The position numbers were made by a program, and so were the translations under genes. 41,237 nt of DNA from Patescibacteria group bacterium (GTDB taxonomy: Bacteria > Patescibacteriota > Minisyncoccia > JAHIHE01 > JAGLIN01). The notes beneath the pieces are model-generated. The model made no database searches. It was not told the DNA's origin and saw only the letters and a list, made by a program, of their open reading frames with translations. Positions 8,601-17,510 of the stretch are shown here, piece after piece; within the stretch, counting starts at the first letter, position 1; the number at the start of each line of letters is the position of its first letter. The stretch is from NCBI GenBank assembly GCA_029210775.1, contig JARGGI010000008.1:1-41237 (forward strand), read 5' to 3'.

Positions 8601-9282
8601 GTCCGAGATCGTCGGCAAAGCTTCAGAAGCAAAGAAGCTTATCGCTGATACAGAAGAGGGAATTGAAAAGCAAATTAGTGCTATTGAAAACCCATCTTTT
8701 GTGGAAGCGGAAGTGAAGCAAGCTCACGAAGCTCTTCAAGAAGCCAAAGATAAATTAAAATCTGCGGCTTTTGAAGAAGTTTTGGGAGCTTGTAAAAAAG
8801 CTTCTGAAATCGCCAGTCAACTGGCCAAGCTTTATTCAGTCAGGACGGAGAATGTTCTGATTGGATTTGAAGCTTGGGATCGAGATGGCGGAGTGAACAA
8901 TAATGGCCATGGCTGGGTAGTCAGACCGGATGGGTCGCTCCGCGAAAAAGATAGTGATGATGTCAAAAGACATAAGTCTGATGGCACTTATCGCTGGGAC
9001 GTAGTGCAAGCCGAAGAGCTTGCACTACGCTGGAGGTGTAGTAGCATAAGGGATGTGGCTGGAAACAGCACATTTGAAGTTGTAAAACTTCCCTTAGGCG
9101 ATTGCACAGAAGTGCAACTGGCGACGGTTGCACGGATAGAAAAAGAGATCAAAGCCCCAAGAGGCTCGTTCGGTCTCGAAGGAAATAATAAGGAGGTAAA
9201 AAAAGAAAAGAAAGAAAGTGAAGCAGAAATAGACCCGTTGAAAATTTTGCAGCAAGGCAAAAAATTCACTCTGGGTCTATAA
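5614..9282 (+). CDS. DExH-box helicase, 1222 aa, with long coiled-coil C-terminal part
   Basis: Walker A GTGTGKT, motif II DEIH, SAT motif (WMSATID), motif VI-like LLQMGGRVNGR. Confidence 0.85.
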   Translation: MKRIVVIAPTRSTCLNISMVLNNGAIPLTLLMQENGEEIFEAVDELETGGFGVVAGTGTGKTVSLRDIAGKVLGEKLRVDVVTREQEATKHTWTCNVLVVTPGVALHWLKSQVITKDDLIVIDEIHQTSEHLEFSMALAKRAGCKFVWMSATIDPSIYSEYLGANTVIECSAFDPSKRSKVECLWKTPENFLSSEVNNFIEEERAVAVFVPTREMAERLSREYGNREGLYCDFYHGGEKAEKLRQFLKGDVPKPFMVFMTTAGASSLNILGLDTVVIVDEMYKEIVHSGVRVLEKVNLGNNELLQMGGRVNGRTENSKIYILGSRSIDFHNLKPTAPEFVLGGDLQQVALTCARLGVNASELDLIGSIDSARYEKEVTRFKARGIIEAESDKLTAYGKKVERLPIDPSWAELVAQARNSNNRDLLDTVVVSACAESLYSLLRNNANLSGVKISGSDQLTAYNIVVSALNQFGFFRKSNGGGAEYGFQGDRFKKRYNKKTGQTEKNMGGFVQWCDDNGFNPKAIKEVAIAMKSVYRQLRMQMPVPHDLQIISENDEMHKKFVDLLARTQSLDFVHDEQNSQIGTVWRAKHSLTSGVRVLGKIRHWTDKRGRQRATIEGTEVPEDLFKIYADKKPDSVYQVNDEGVRIEFKSSFAGESIGSLVEAVDDSEVPAELIEQAEEKFISSLLYQLISPEFADQNREIREQSSQLRTRSGGAVEKISESDERKLYEQEFAGKGIISVRSLRSAIESGNINPDNLLLKLEDFIPVEEQEKIMADNPDTVKVKNEILTVEYGGGSWGDEFFCRASVTEEFARTTKVEAVTLPGGRTVELRCEGHSAKTFSELVEKLEQKRIEKAWSEKRSELESSSWISNPEEIFPLLPKILTAVEITRKDNGQGEPVYGYFSLVSDSDLDCKIKIRETEEEARKETKTGLERLFRKATREFRRISGEEPWDNSELREALKNRLEMLLKAQMENLTAENFSERVETIKAEAEKIKSEIVGKASEAKKLIADTEEGIEKQISAIENPSFVEAEVKQAHEALQEAKDKLKSAAFEEVLGACKKASEIASQLAKLYSVRTENVLIGFEAWDRDGGVNNNGHGWVVRPDGSLREKDSDDVKRHKSDGTYRWDVVQAEELALRWRCSSIRDVAGNSTFEVVKLPLGDCTEVQLATVARIEKEIKAPRGSFGLEGNNKEVKKEKKESEAEIDPLKILQQGKKFTLGL

Positions 9283-9359
9283 GAACGGACAAAAAAATCC
9301 GTTCAAATAAAAATTAAATTTTCATAGGAGCGCCAAGTCGCACAATTTCGCGCTCCTAA

Positions 9360-9400
9360 CTTTTTCCAAGTTTATCTTTTGAAAGGTAAATTTAGAAAAG
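9360..9400 (+). terminator. Post-gene long hairpin (family copy 4)
   Basis: CTTTTTCCAAGTTTATC ... GGTAAATTTAGAAAAG; related hairpins near 423-506, 2792-2870 and 5310-5354. Confidence 0.6.
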
Positions 9401-9454
9401 CTCTTGAATAAAAATTTGAGGGTTTGAAATTTTGGAGCGTAGAACGAAACGAAG

Positions 9455-9531
9455 TGGAGTTCTACTGTAAATAGGTGTGATATGATATTGCGGTCAAATT
9501 CCGCATTCGCTACATTTGACACTCCAAGAAA
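9455..9531. repeat. 77-bp direct repeat, right copy
   Basis: Identical to 1-77. Confidence 0.95.
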
Positions 9532-9808
9532 TTTAATTGCTCTTGACAGGGAACTGATGTTTGATAGAATTTTGTGAGATTAAGAGGGATCCCTCGGATC
9601 CTTCCGTCACTTGGGATGACAGTTGGAAATTGCAGAAAGCTCCACAGCCCTTCGGGACAATGGAGCTAACGATAACAATAATAATAATTATCTTTCCAAA
9701 TCAGGCAGGCAGACTTTTTGCTTAAACTCTAAATTTTAAAAAATTAAGAATTTTGGCAAATCTCTCTCCAAACTGCTTGTCTGATTTGGGAAGATGAAAA
9801 TAAAAAAG

Positions 9809-9824
9809 AGCGTTTTAAAACGCT
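9809..9824. terminator. Bidirectional terminator
   Basis: AGCGTTTTAAAACGCT flanked by A-run and T-run. Confidence 0.75.
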
Positions 9825-9850
9825 TTTTTATTATATAAAATTGATATATC

Positions 9851-10786
9851 TTATTTTTCTTTATCCATTGCAAGTTCAATGAAACCTCTGATTTCGTTTG
9901 TTGGAATGAACATATCTCCGCCTTGACTGATGCCGATAATTTCTCCTTTGAGATTTACAACAGGAGATCCATAAAAATAGTTTTTCAAGGAATTTACTGT
10001 TTTGATTCTCAATTGAGTTTTGGCGGTAGTGCCTTTTTCTTCTGCTCTTTTTTGTTCATCAAAAGAAACATAATCATCAATAAATTTTGAAACTATATCA
10101 GAAACAACTGAATTATCAATGATAACTATTTTTTCTCCAAGCTGAATATTTTCAGAATCGGTTAGAGGTATGACTGGAAGATTTAATTCTTCAATTTTAA
10201 TAATTGCGAGTCCCGTTGACAAATCAATGTCGACAAGTATTGTTTCATAAACTTTGCCATTTTTAAGTTTGACTTTAATTACAGGATTTTCTTCTTCTGT
10301 TTTATTTGGAGTTATGCTTTCAGTTGAAACAATTATCAGACCGTCGCTTGTAAGAATTGTTCCAGTTCCTTTGTAAATGGAATTGTTTTTATTTGAAAAT
10401 TCTAACACCTCAATCACAGAAGGAGAAACTTTTTTTATAGCTTCAACCATAGCTCCGTCTTCTGAGATTTTTATTTCTTTTATTATTTCCACAACGGTTG
10501 TGCCCTCGTTAACTCTTTTGAGAAATTCATATTGTTTAAGTTCGGGATATTTAATTAGAGCAGATGGAAGAATGATTCGATCAATTAAAATTCCTCCAGT
10601 TCCTCCTACAAAAAAAACAAAAAGTATAAATAAAATTATACTAGAAATTCTTTTGATTCGTTTTGGTTTATACGGTTGTTCTAATAGTTCTGAAATTTCA
10701 TTTTTTGGTTTGTTGAAAAATTCTTCTGAAATTTCAGATTTGTCCTTTTGTTTTTCTCTTAATGATTTTATTGTTATATTTTTCAT
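9851..10786 (-). CDS. Membrane-anchored trypsin-like (DegP/HtrA-type) protein
   Basis: Single N-terminal TM; VSPSVIEV...TGTILTSDGLIIVS...TGLAIIKIE pattern. Catalytic triad not confirmed. Confidence 0.7.
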   Translation of the reverse strand: MKNITIKSLREKQKDKSEISEEFFNKPKNEISELLEQPYKPKRIKRISSIILFILFVFFVGGTGGILIDRIILPSALIKYPELKQYEFLKRVNEGTTVVEIIKEIKISEDGAMVEAIKKVSPSVIEVLEFSNKNNSIYKGTGTILTSDGLIIVSTESITPNKTEEENPVIKVKLKNGKVYETILVDIDLSTGLAIIKIEELNLPVIPLTDSENIQLGEKIVIIDNSVVSDIVSKFIDDYVSFDEQKRAEEKGTTAKTQLRIKTVNSLKNYFYGSPVVNLKGEIIGISQGGDMFIPTNEIRGFIELAMDKEK

Positions 10787-10819
10787 ATTAATTGTTTTTA
10801 TTATTTTTAAGTTTTTGTG

Positions 10820-11635
10820 TTATGAAATTTCCCAATTTACTGTGAATATAGTTATGATTAGAAAAATTAATACAAAAAATAAATTAGAAATTATTATTTT
10901 TTCTAAAAGCATATTTCTAAGATAGTCTTTTAATATATTCCAAAATGAATAATATACTGAAAGAATTATTGCTCCAATAATCAGATGATTTGCTGGAAGA
11001 AAACTTATTGCCCAAATTAATTCTACTACAATTAGTCCAGATAGAAAAGAATAGAAATTTAGAGTTTTGTTTTTTATTGAGTCAAGGTGAATATCGTCAG
11101 CTTTGCTTTTGAGAAAATTAATTCTTGTTAGATATATAGTTGAAAAAAAGATTGTAATAAAAATAATTGTCATCATAATCCAGAGCGGTAAATCAAGATC
11201 AATATACAAAGAATATATTCCACTTGAAATTAGAAAAACTGAAATCATAATTATGCTTTGATTCAAATTGAATCCAGAATCTAAAACTTTTGGTTTCATT
11301 GTTTCTTTTTTCATCCAGTGTTCTTGTTGAATGAAAAATCTATGCAATCCCATAAGCGCAAAGAGAAATGCAAAAGATATTAAAGTTATATATAAATGTT
11401 GAAAACTATTTTTTCCAAGAGTTACTAAGAAAACGACGCTTCCTGATGTAAAAAGTAAAATTAATATGATAGGCAAAAATCTGTATTTTGTAATCCAGAA
11501 AGCGCTTAAAATTGAAATTAAGAATAATGTTATAAGAGAGGATTGAGAGAGTCCAAAGCTTCTAAAGAAAAATTCCATCATCATAAAAAAAACAAAAGAT
11601 GGAATGAAAAATTTGATATAGTTTGATATTTTCAT
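10820..11635 (-). CDS. Multi-pass membrane protein
   Basis: Repeated hydrophobic segments; between protease and kinase genes on the same strand. Confidence 0.7.
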   Translation of the reverse strand: MKISNYIKFFIPSFVFFMMMEFFFRSFGLSQSSLITLFLISILSAFWITKYRFLPIILILLFTSGSVVFLVTLGKNSFQHLYITLISFAFLFALMGLHRFFIQQEHWMKKETMKPKVLDSGFNLNQSIIMISVFLISSGIYSLYIDLDLPLWIMMTIIFITIFFSTIYLTRINFLKSKADDIHLDSIKNKTLNFYSFLSGLIVVELIWAISFLPANHLIIGAIILSVYYSFWNILKDYLRNMLLEKIIISNLFFVLIFLIITIFTVNWEIS

Positions 11636-11653
11636 TTATTGTGAGAAGTTGAA

Positions 11654-12454
11654 TTACTTAATTATTGTTTTTATGTTTTTTTGTCCACAAAGTGATTTTT
11701 TTAATATATTTGGTTTAGAAATGTTGATTATTTCTGATTCAATTCCAAACTTAGAAAGACTGATAAGTTCGTCAACTTTTCCTTTCATCCCACCTGTTAC
11801 ATCTGTGGATGTGGATTTTCCGATGTAAAAATGGTTTATATTTTTGTTGTTAACTTCGTTAATTAAATTTGCGTTTTTATATATTTTCGGATCACAATCA
11901 AAGACTCCGTCTACATCTGTTCCGATTATAACTTTTTTCGCTTTTAATTCTTTGGCTAAATAATATATTATTTTATCGCCAGATAATATATTAAATGAAA
12001 GTTTGCTATCAATTAGTACATCCCCATATAAAACTGGAACAAGATTTAGTGAAATATATTTTTTAATTATTGTTAAATCAAATTTTCCAAGCTTTTTATT
12101 ATTCAGTATCCAGGCTGATGATTGCTGAAAGGTTATAGCGTTTATGCTATTTCTTTTTAGGTGTTTTTTTACTTCTATGTTAAGTTCTTGAAGGTCTGCA
12201 CATAAATCAGAAATAGCTTTTATTTGTGATTTGTTTTTATATCCACTGCTTAGTTCAAATTGTTTTGCTAATTTATGTCCAAATGATCCCACGCCATGAA
12301 CAATCACTAAAGAAAAACCTTTTTTCTTTTTAGCTTCTGATATTTCTCTTGAAATTCGATTCAAATTGTTTTTTTTCACTATCTTTCTTCCATTTTCTTT
12401 GTCGGTAATTACTGAACCTCCAATTTTTAAAATAATTAGATTATTTTTTGTCAT
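11654..12454 (-). CDS. Amino-acid-kinase superfamily, isopentenyl phosphate kinase-like
   Basis: LKIGGSVITDK, VHGVGSFGH, GTDVDGVFDCDP, STDVTGGMKGKV. Confidence 0.8.
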   Translation of the reverse strand: MTKNNLIILKIGGSVITDKENGRKIVKKNNLNRISREISEAKKKKGFSLVIVHGVGSFGHKLAKQFELSSGYKNKSQIKAISDLCADLQELNIEVKKHLKRNSINAITFQQSSAWILNNKKLGKFDLTIIKKYISLNLVPVLYGDVLIDSKLSFNILSGDKIIYYLAKELKAKKVIIGTDVDGVFDCDPKIYKNANLINEVNNKNINHFYIGKSTSTDVTGGMKGKVDELISLSKFGIESEIINISKPNILKKSLCGQKNIKTIIK

Positions 12455-12465
12455 TTAATAAAAAA

Positions 12466-15090
12466 TTATTTTTTGAATATAACTTTTTCTTTTTCAATGT
12501 CAACATTAATTACGTCTCCTTCTTTGATTTTTCCTTCAATTATTTCAATGGCTAATGTATCTAATATTTCATTTTGTATAACTCTTTTGAGCGGTCTTGC
12601 GCCATAGGAAGGTTCATATCCTTTTTTCGAAATAAACTTCTTTGCTTTGTCTGTGAGCTTAATTTTTATGTTTTGCTTAGCAAGTCTTTTTGAAACAAGT
12701 TCAAGTTGCAGATTAACAATTTGTAATATTTCTTTTTCGGATAAGGAGTGAAAAATTACAATTTCATCAATTCGATTCAAAAATTCAGGTTTAAAATGAT
12801 TTTTAAGTTCGGTTTTAATTTTATTTTCAAATTCTTTTTCCCTCACAGTTTTCTTATTGTCACGATTTACAAAACCAAGTGATGAATATTCTTGAATGAC
12901 TTCATTTCCGATGTTTGATGTCATGATAATCAGTGAGTTTTTGAAATTCACAACTCTTCCTTTTGCGTCTGTTAATCTTCCATTGTCTAAGATTTGAAGA
13001 AAAATGTTGAAAACTTCTGGATGCGCTTTTTCAATTTCATCAAAAAGAATCACGCTATATGGTCTTCGGCGAACTTGTTCCGTGAGTTGTCCTCCTTCTT
13101 CAAATCCAACATATCCAGGAGGAGAACCAATCATTTTTGCAACAGCATGCCGTTCCATATATTCGCTCATATCTATTCTTATTATAGCATCATCGCTGTC
13201 AAATATAAACTCTGCTAATGCTTTTGCAAGTTCGGTTTTTCCAACACCAGTTGGACCCATAAATATGAATGAGCCAATAGGTTTATTCTCCTCGGAAATT
13301 CCTGCACGGCTTCTTCTTACTGCATTTGATACGACTTTTATAGCTTCAGATTGTCCGATAACTCTTTGAGATAAGCTATCTTCCATATGAGAAAGTTTTT
13401 GAGATTCTTCTTGTATCATTTTGTTTGCTGGTATTCCGGTCCAGCGGGAAACCACTTTTGCAATATCTTCATCATCTACTTCTTCTTTGAGAATTGGTCT
13501 GTCACCTTGAATTTTTAGGAGCTTTGCTTTTTCATTCTTAATGTTTTTTTCAAGATCAGGAATTTTGCCATATCTGATCTCAGCTACTTTTTGAAGTTCT
13601 GTATTTCGATCAGCAATTTCTGCTTCTTGTCGAAGTTTGTCAATTTCTTTTGTTGATGTTCGGATTTTTGAAATTATATCTTTCTCATTTTTCCACTGAA
13701 TTTCTATGTCTTTGCTTTTTTCTTTCAAATCTGCAATCGTTTTTACTAAGTCTTTTAATCTTTCTTTTGATTCTCTGTCCTTTTCTTTTTTTAGAGCTTT
13801 TTTTTCAATTTCAAATCTGCGAAGTTCTCTTTTGGTTTTATCAAGTTCAGCTGGCATACTGTCAATTTCCATACGAATCGATGAAGCTGCTTCATCAATT
13901 AAATCAACTGCTTTGTCGGGAAGAAATCTGTCGGAAACATATCTGTCCGATAGAGTTGCGGCGCTTACAAGTGCAGAATCTTTAATTCTAACTCCGTGAT
14001 GAACTTCATATTTTTCTTTAATACCGCGCAAAATTGAAATTGTGTCTTCAATACTTGGTTCTTTGACATAAATAGGCTGAAATCTTCTTTCAAGCGCTGC
14101 GTCTTTTTCAATATATTTTTGATATTCTTTAAGGGTCGTTGCGCCGATTGTGTGCAACTTTCCTCTTGCAAGAAGTGGTTTGAGCATATTTGATGCATCC
14201 ATTGAACCTTCTGATGCTCCTGCTCCAACAAGAGTATGTAATTCGTCAATAAATAGTATGATTTTTCCGGCTGATTGCTCAATTTCTTTGAGAACTGCTT
14301 TGAGCCTTTCTTCAAATTCACCTCGAAATTTTGTGCCCGCAATCAGAGATCCGAGATCAAGAGAAACTAAATCCTTATCTTTAAGTGATTCGGGAACATC
14401 TCCTTGAACAATTCGTTGTGCAAGTCCTTCGACAATGGCAGTTTTCCCAGTTCCCGCTTCACCAATCAGAACTGGATTATTCTTTGTTCTTCTTGAAATT
14501 ACTTGCATTACTCTTCTAATTTCTTCATCTCTGCCAATCACAGGATCAAGCTTTTCTTCTTTTGCAAGTTTTGTTAAATTTTGCGCGTATTTTTCAAGGA
14601 CTTGAAATTTGCTTTCAGGTTCGCTGTCCGATACTCTTTGAGACCCTCTGACATCAACAAGAACTTTCAATATATTTTCATATGTCACATTGAATTTTTC
14701 AAGAATATTTTTTACCAAACCATTGACTTCAGTCATTGAAAGTAAAATATGCTCTGTGCTTATGAAATCATCTTTGAGTTTATTTGCTTCTTTTTGTGAA
14801 TTATCAAGAATCTGTCCCAAATAGGGAGTGAGATATACTTGACCTGTCGCTTGAGGAGGTGCTTGAATTTTTTGAATCTTTCTTATTTCTGATTCCACTT
14901 CTGCTTCAATGAAATTTATTTGGACATCTAATTTATTAAGAATTGACAAAACAACTCCCCCTTCTTGAGTTAGAAGAGCAAAAAAGAGATGAAGGGTATC
15001 AACTTGATGTTGATTATATTCAGATGCTATTGAATGCGCAGAAGCAATTGCTTCTTGAGATTTTGTTGTAAATTTGTTTGGATTTATCAT
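12466..15090 (-). CDS. clpB: ATP-dependent chaperone ClpB
   Basis: Clp N domain, two AAA+ modules ([27 protein letters not shown]), middle coiled coil. Confidence 0.97.
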   Translation of the reverse strand: MINPNKFTTKSQEAIASAHSIASEYNQHQVDTLHLFFALLTQEGGVVLSILNKLDVQINFIEAEVESEIRKIQKIQAPPQATGQVYLTPYLGQILDNSQKEANKLKDDFISTEHILLSMTEVNGLVKNILEKFNVTYENILKVLVDVRGSQRVSDSEPESKFQVLEKYAQNLTKLAKEEKLDPVIGRDEEIRRVMQVISRRTKNNPVLIGEAGTGKTAIVEGLAQRIVQGDVPESLKDKDLVSLDLGSLIAGTKFRGEFEERLKAVLKEIEQSAGKIILFIDELHTLVGAGASEGSMDASNMLKPLLARGKLHTIGATTLKEYQKYIEKDAALERRFQPIYVKEPSIEDTISILRGIKEKYEVHHGVRIKDSALVSAATLSDRYVSDRFLPDKAVDLIDEAASSIRMEIDSMPAELDKTKRELRRFEIEKKALKKEKDRESKERLKDLVKTIADLKEKSKDIEIQWKNEKDIISKIRTSTKEIDKLRQEAEIADRNTELQKVAEIRYGKIPDLEKNIKNEKAKLLKIQGDRPILKEEVDDEDIAKVVSRWTGIPANKMIQEESQKLSHMEDSLSQRVIGQSEAIKVVSNAVRRSRAGISEENKPIGSFIFMGPTGVGKTELAKALAEFIFDSDDAIIRIDMSEYMERHAVAKMIGSPPGYVGFEEGGQLTEQVRRRPYSVILFDEIEKAHPEVFNIFLQILDNGRLTDAKGRVVNFKNSLIIMTSNIGNEVIQEYSSLGFVNRDNKKTVREKEFENKIKTELKNHFKPEFLNRIDEIVIFHSLSEKEILQIVNLQLELVSKRLAKQNIKIKLTDKAKKFISKKGYEPSYGARPLKRVIQNEILDTLAIEIIEGKIKEGDVINVDIEKEKVIFKK

Positions 15091-15207
15091 ATATTTATTG
15101 TTATATAATAAAATATTGTTCTATATAATTTTAGCTTTTTAAAGCAAAAGAGTCAAAAAAAGATGGACAATACAATTAATCGTATTGCCCAGCAGTTGTA
15201 AATTTCG

Positions 15208-15489
15208 CTAAAACTCAATCTCAATAATATGAGCGTTTATCATGTCTCTTATAAGCATAGAAAGCCAGAGATCTTGTATTCCAAAATGGGCTTCACCACA
15301 ATTGGGATAAGCAGTGCTTTCCATACCTCCTTTCATATCTTTCGGTTTATCTGTTGTAATAGAATCTCCTATATGTAGAAATACACTCCCTTTTTTATCT
15401 ACAGCAAAGGCAATACTCATTATTGACAAATAATTTGTTTCAATCATTCCTCCAGAAGCGGCTGTCATACATCTAAGTGTTGCATTCAT
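15208..15489 (-). CDS. Hypothetical protein
   Basis: 93-aa ORF with upstream GGAGG-like SD on the reverse strand. Confidence 0.55.
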   Translation of the reverse strand: MNATLRCMTAASGGMIETNYLSIMSIAFAVDKKGSVFLHIGDSITTDKPKDMKGGMESTAYPNCGEAHFGIQDLWLSMLIRDMINAHIIEIEF

Positions 15490-15593
15490 TTAAGTTCCTC
15501 CTATTTTCAATTCACTGTTTTTTGTTTAGTATAGTTGAAAATTTTAAATTGTCAATTCTATATGGAAAGTTGTAACGAAATTAATTTAAAATA

Positions 15594-15625
15594 AAAAAAC
15601 TCCATTTTTTCAAATAGAGTTTTTT
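15594..15625 (-). terminator. Intrinsic terminator
   Basis: AAAAAACTC ... GAGTTTTTT just downstream of reverse-strand ORF 15208. Confidence 0.6.
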
Positions 15626-15647
15626 ATTAATAACGAGATTATCTTAT

Positions 15648-16733
15648 TTAATTGCAAGAAGCTTCAGATCCTCCAGTTGTTGTGGCAGAACCAAATCCAG
15701 GAGATGGTTGAGCTGATGAAAGATCAGTGTTACATTCTTCTGGTGGAGTTTCAAATGCTGAACAAATTATAGCAAGCAAGCTTTTTGAATCTCTGCCTGA
15801 ACTGAGAGTGGTTCCATTTATAACCAATGTAGGAGATCCACCAACATTATATTTTACATTATCTTCTTTGTAAACATTAAATGTAGGGTAGTTTCCTTTC
15901 CAAGTGTTTTTGTCGTTGAAGTTTGCATTTACACTGTATTTTTTATCTGTAGTTGAAATGCATGAGTTTAGTTTTGATGTATTAATTCCAGTTTTTGTTA
16001 GACAACTTTTTGAATCTCCCGCTTCAAGGAAACATTCAAGATATGAAACAAATTTGGTTGGTTGTTCAGTTTTGATGCAGTGTTGTTGAAGTTGTTCGTC
16101 TAATTCTTTTTCTCCGTGCATTGCATAATCACAGAATTTTATTTCAAAATCAATTTTATCTCCCAAAGTTTTCGCTACTGGTAAAATTCCTTTTTCAATT
16201 TGTGTTCCATATGGACAATGACTCATTACGAATAATTCAACGACTGGTTTATCGTTTTTCGTAACTTCTTTATTTTGGGGAGCAGGAGCATTTTCATTTT
16301 TTGAATTCTTTTCTTCCATTTCTTTTATATTAAATGCTTGGGTAATTACTATTTCTTCATCTTCGGTCATATAAGTGTCGAGTTCTTGTCCATTAAAGTC
16401 AACAACAACTTTATAAAGACCATTTTCTTTTGTGGCTTCTTCAATAATTGCTATTTTAGTTCCAGGAGCCAAAAGATTATTATTTATAAAATTTTCAATT
16501 TTTGTGGTAATTCTTTTTGAATCAAATGAATTTTTGTTCTTTATTAAAGGAGCAAAAGTAACATTGATCAATATTGCGATTATTACGCTTGTAAGCAGAA
16601 GCCCGAACGCAAATCCGAGATTAAAATCTTTGTTGATACAGCACTTCACTTTATTCTTTTTGGAAGTGGTATGTGTATGTTTTTCGTGACTTATTTTTTC
16701 AGCTTTTATTTTAGTTTTATTTTTTGTTTCCAT
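15648..16733 (-). CDS. Membrane-anchored thioredoxin-fold / DsbA-like protein
   Basis: N-terminal TM, VVELFVMSHCPYGTQIEKG active-site-like motif, GGSPTLVINGT. Confidence 0.75.
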   Translation of the reverse strand: METKNKTKIKAEKISHEKHTHTTSKKNKVKCCINKDFNLGFAFGLLLTSVIIAILINVTFAPLIKNKNSFDSKRITTKIENFINNNLLAPGTKIAIIEEATKENGLYKVVVDFNGQELDTYMTEDEEIVITQAFNIKEMEEKNSKNENAPAPQNKEVTKNDKPVVELFVMSHCPYGTQIEKGILPVAKTLGDKIDFEIKFCDYAMHGEKELDEQLQQHCIKTEQPTKFVSYLECFLEAGDSKSCLTKTGINTSKLNSCISTTDKKYSVNANFNDKNTWKGNYPTFNVYKEDNVKYNVGGSPTLVINGTTLSSGRDSKSLLAIICSAFETPPEECNTDLSSAQPSPGFGSATTTGGSEASCN

Positions 16734-16814
16734 ATTTTGGTGGTTAGAATTTATTTAATTATTTTTTAACAATATTTTTATTATATCAGAATTTATTTAA
16801 AAAACAAGAACAGC

Positions 16815-17204
16815 TTATAATTTGTCATAATTTATCGCATTTTCGATATGATTAAGTATTGCTTTTTTGCCATCTTTTTTGATTGTGATCGCGATGACAT
16901 CAATCTGCCAGTTGATTTCGTCTGAATATTTATTTTCAGACAAATAAAAAAGAGCTGTATTAATCAGTCTTTTTTGTTTGTGAATATTCACCGCTTCTTG
17001 TGGAAGACCGTATTTTTCAACGCTTTGTTCAGTTCTTGTTTTAACTTCAATAAAATGTAAATGATTATTTTTCACAGAAACGATGTCAATTTCACCAATT
17101 CTTTTTTGATAATTTATTTGTAATATTTTGTATCCGTTGGATTTGAGAAATTTGGTCGCTATTTTTTCTCCCATATCACCAAATTTTCTCTTTGAGGTTA
17201 TCAT
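16815..17204 (-). CDS. yraN: YraN/UPF0102 family endonuclease-like protein
   Basis: GEKIATKFLKSNGYKIL..N...GEIDIV...LHFIEVKTR. Confidence 0.9.
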   Translation of the reverse strand: MITSKRKFGDMGEKIATKFLKSNGYKILQINYQKRIGEIDIVSVKNNHLHFIEVKTRTEQSVEKYGLPQEAVNIHKQKRLINTALFYLSENKYSDEINWQIDVIAITIKKDGKKAILNHIENAINYDKL

Positions 17205-17211
17205 TATAATC

Positions 17212-17448
17212 TTATAGTAAACTTAAAATTTGTTCTGTTGTATTTGCAAGAATGTTGCTTTGAAGGTCATAATAATATAAACCAACAAGTAAACCTGTAA
17301 ACACAATTATTATAATTGCCAGATTGAAAAAATCTGATTTCATATTATATTCCTTGCTTTCTACTTTTGGTTTTTGTTGATTTGTAGTATTTTCAGAATA
17401 ATCTTCTTTTCTCTTATTTTTCAATTTAAATCTATTTTTTTTACTCAT
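17212..17448 (-). CDS. Small single-TM protein
   Basis: Basic N-terminus then one TM helix; between yraN and lepA. Confidence 0.55.
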   Translation of the reverse strand: MSKKNRFKLKNKRKEDYSENTTNQQKPKVESKEYNMKSDFFNLAIIIIVFTGLLVGLYYYDLQSNILANTTEQILSLL

Positions 17449-17510
17449 TTTGTTGTTTCTTAATATTTTAGTATATAGATAGTCTATAATTTTATTTGAT
17501 TTTATGCAAA

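Larger units (their letters stand above)
1..9531. mobile_element. Candidate integrated element bounded by direct repeats; hairpin-coded forward genes plus reverse-strand cargo
   Basis: Flanking 77-bp repeat, distinct composition and architecture, AbiE and extra tRNA nucleotidyltransferase cargo. No integrase or transposase recognised. Confidence 0.5.

Noticed and set aside
5580-9269. Many reverse-strand ORFs of 60-106 aa opposite the helicase
   Set aside because: Shadow ORFs of a motif-confirmed long gene; inverted-repeat-rich coding sequence naturally opens antisense frames.
1-9531. CRISPR array as explanation for repeated hairpins
   Set aside because: Stems differ in sequence and lie inside reading frames; no regular repeat-spacer periodicity.
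13004-14407. Forward and reverse alternative ORFs inside clpB
   Set aside because: Overlap an unambiguous ClpB gene; no independent support.
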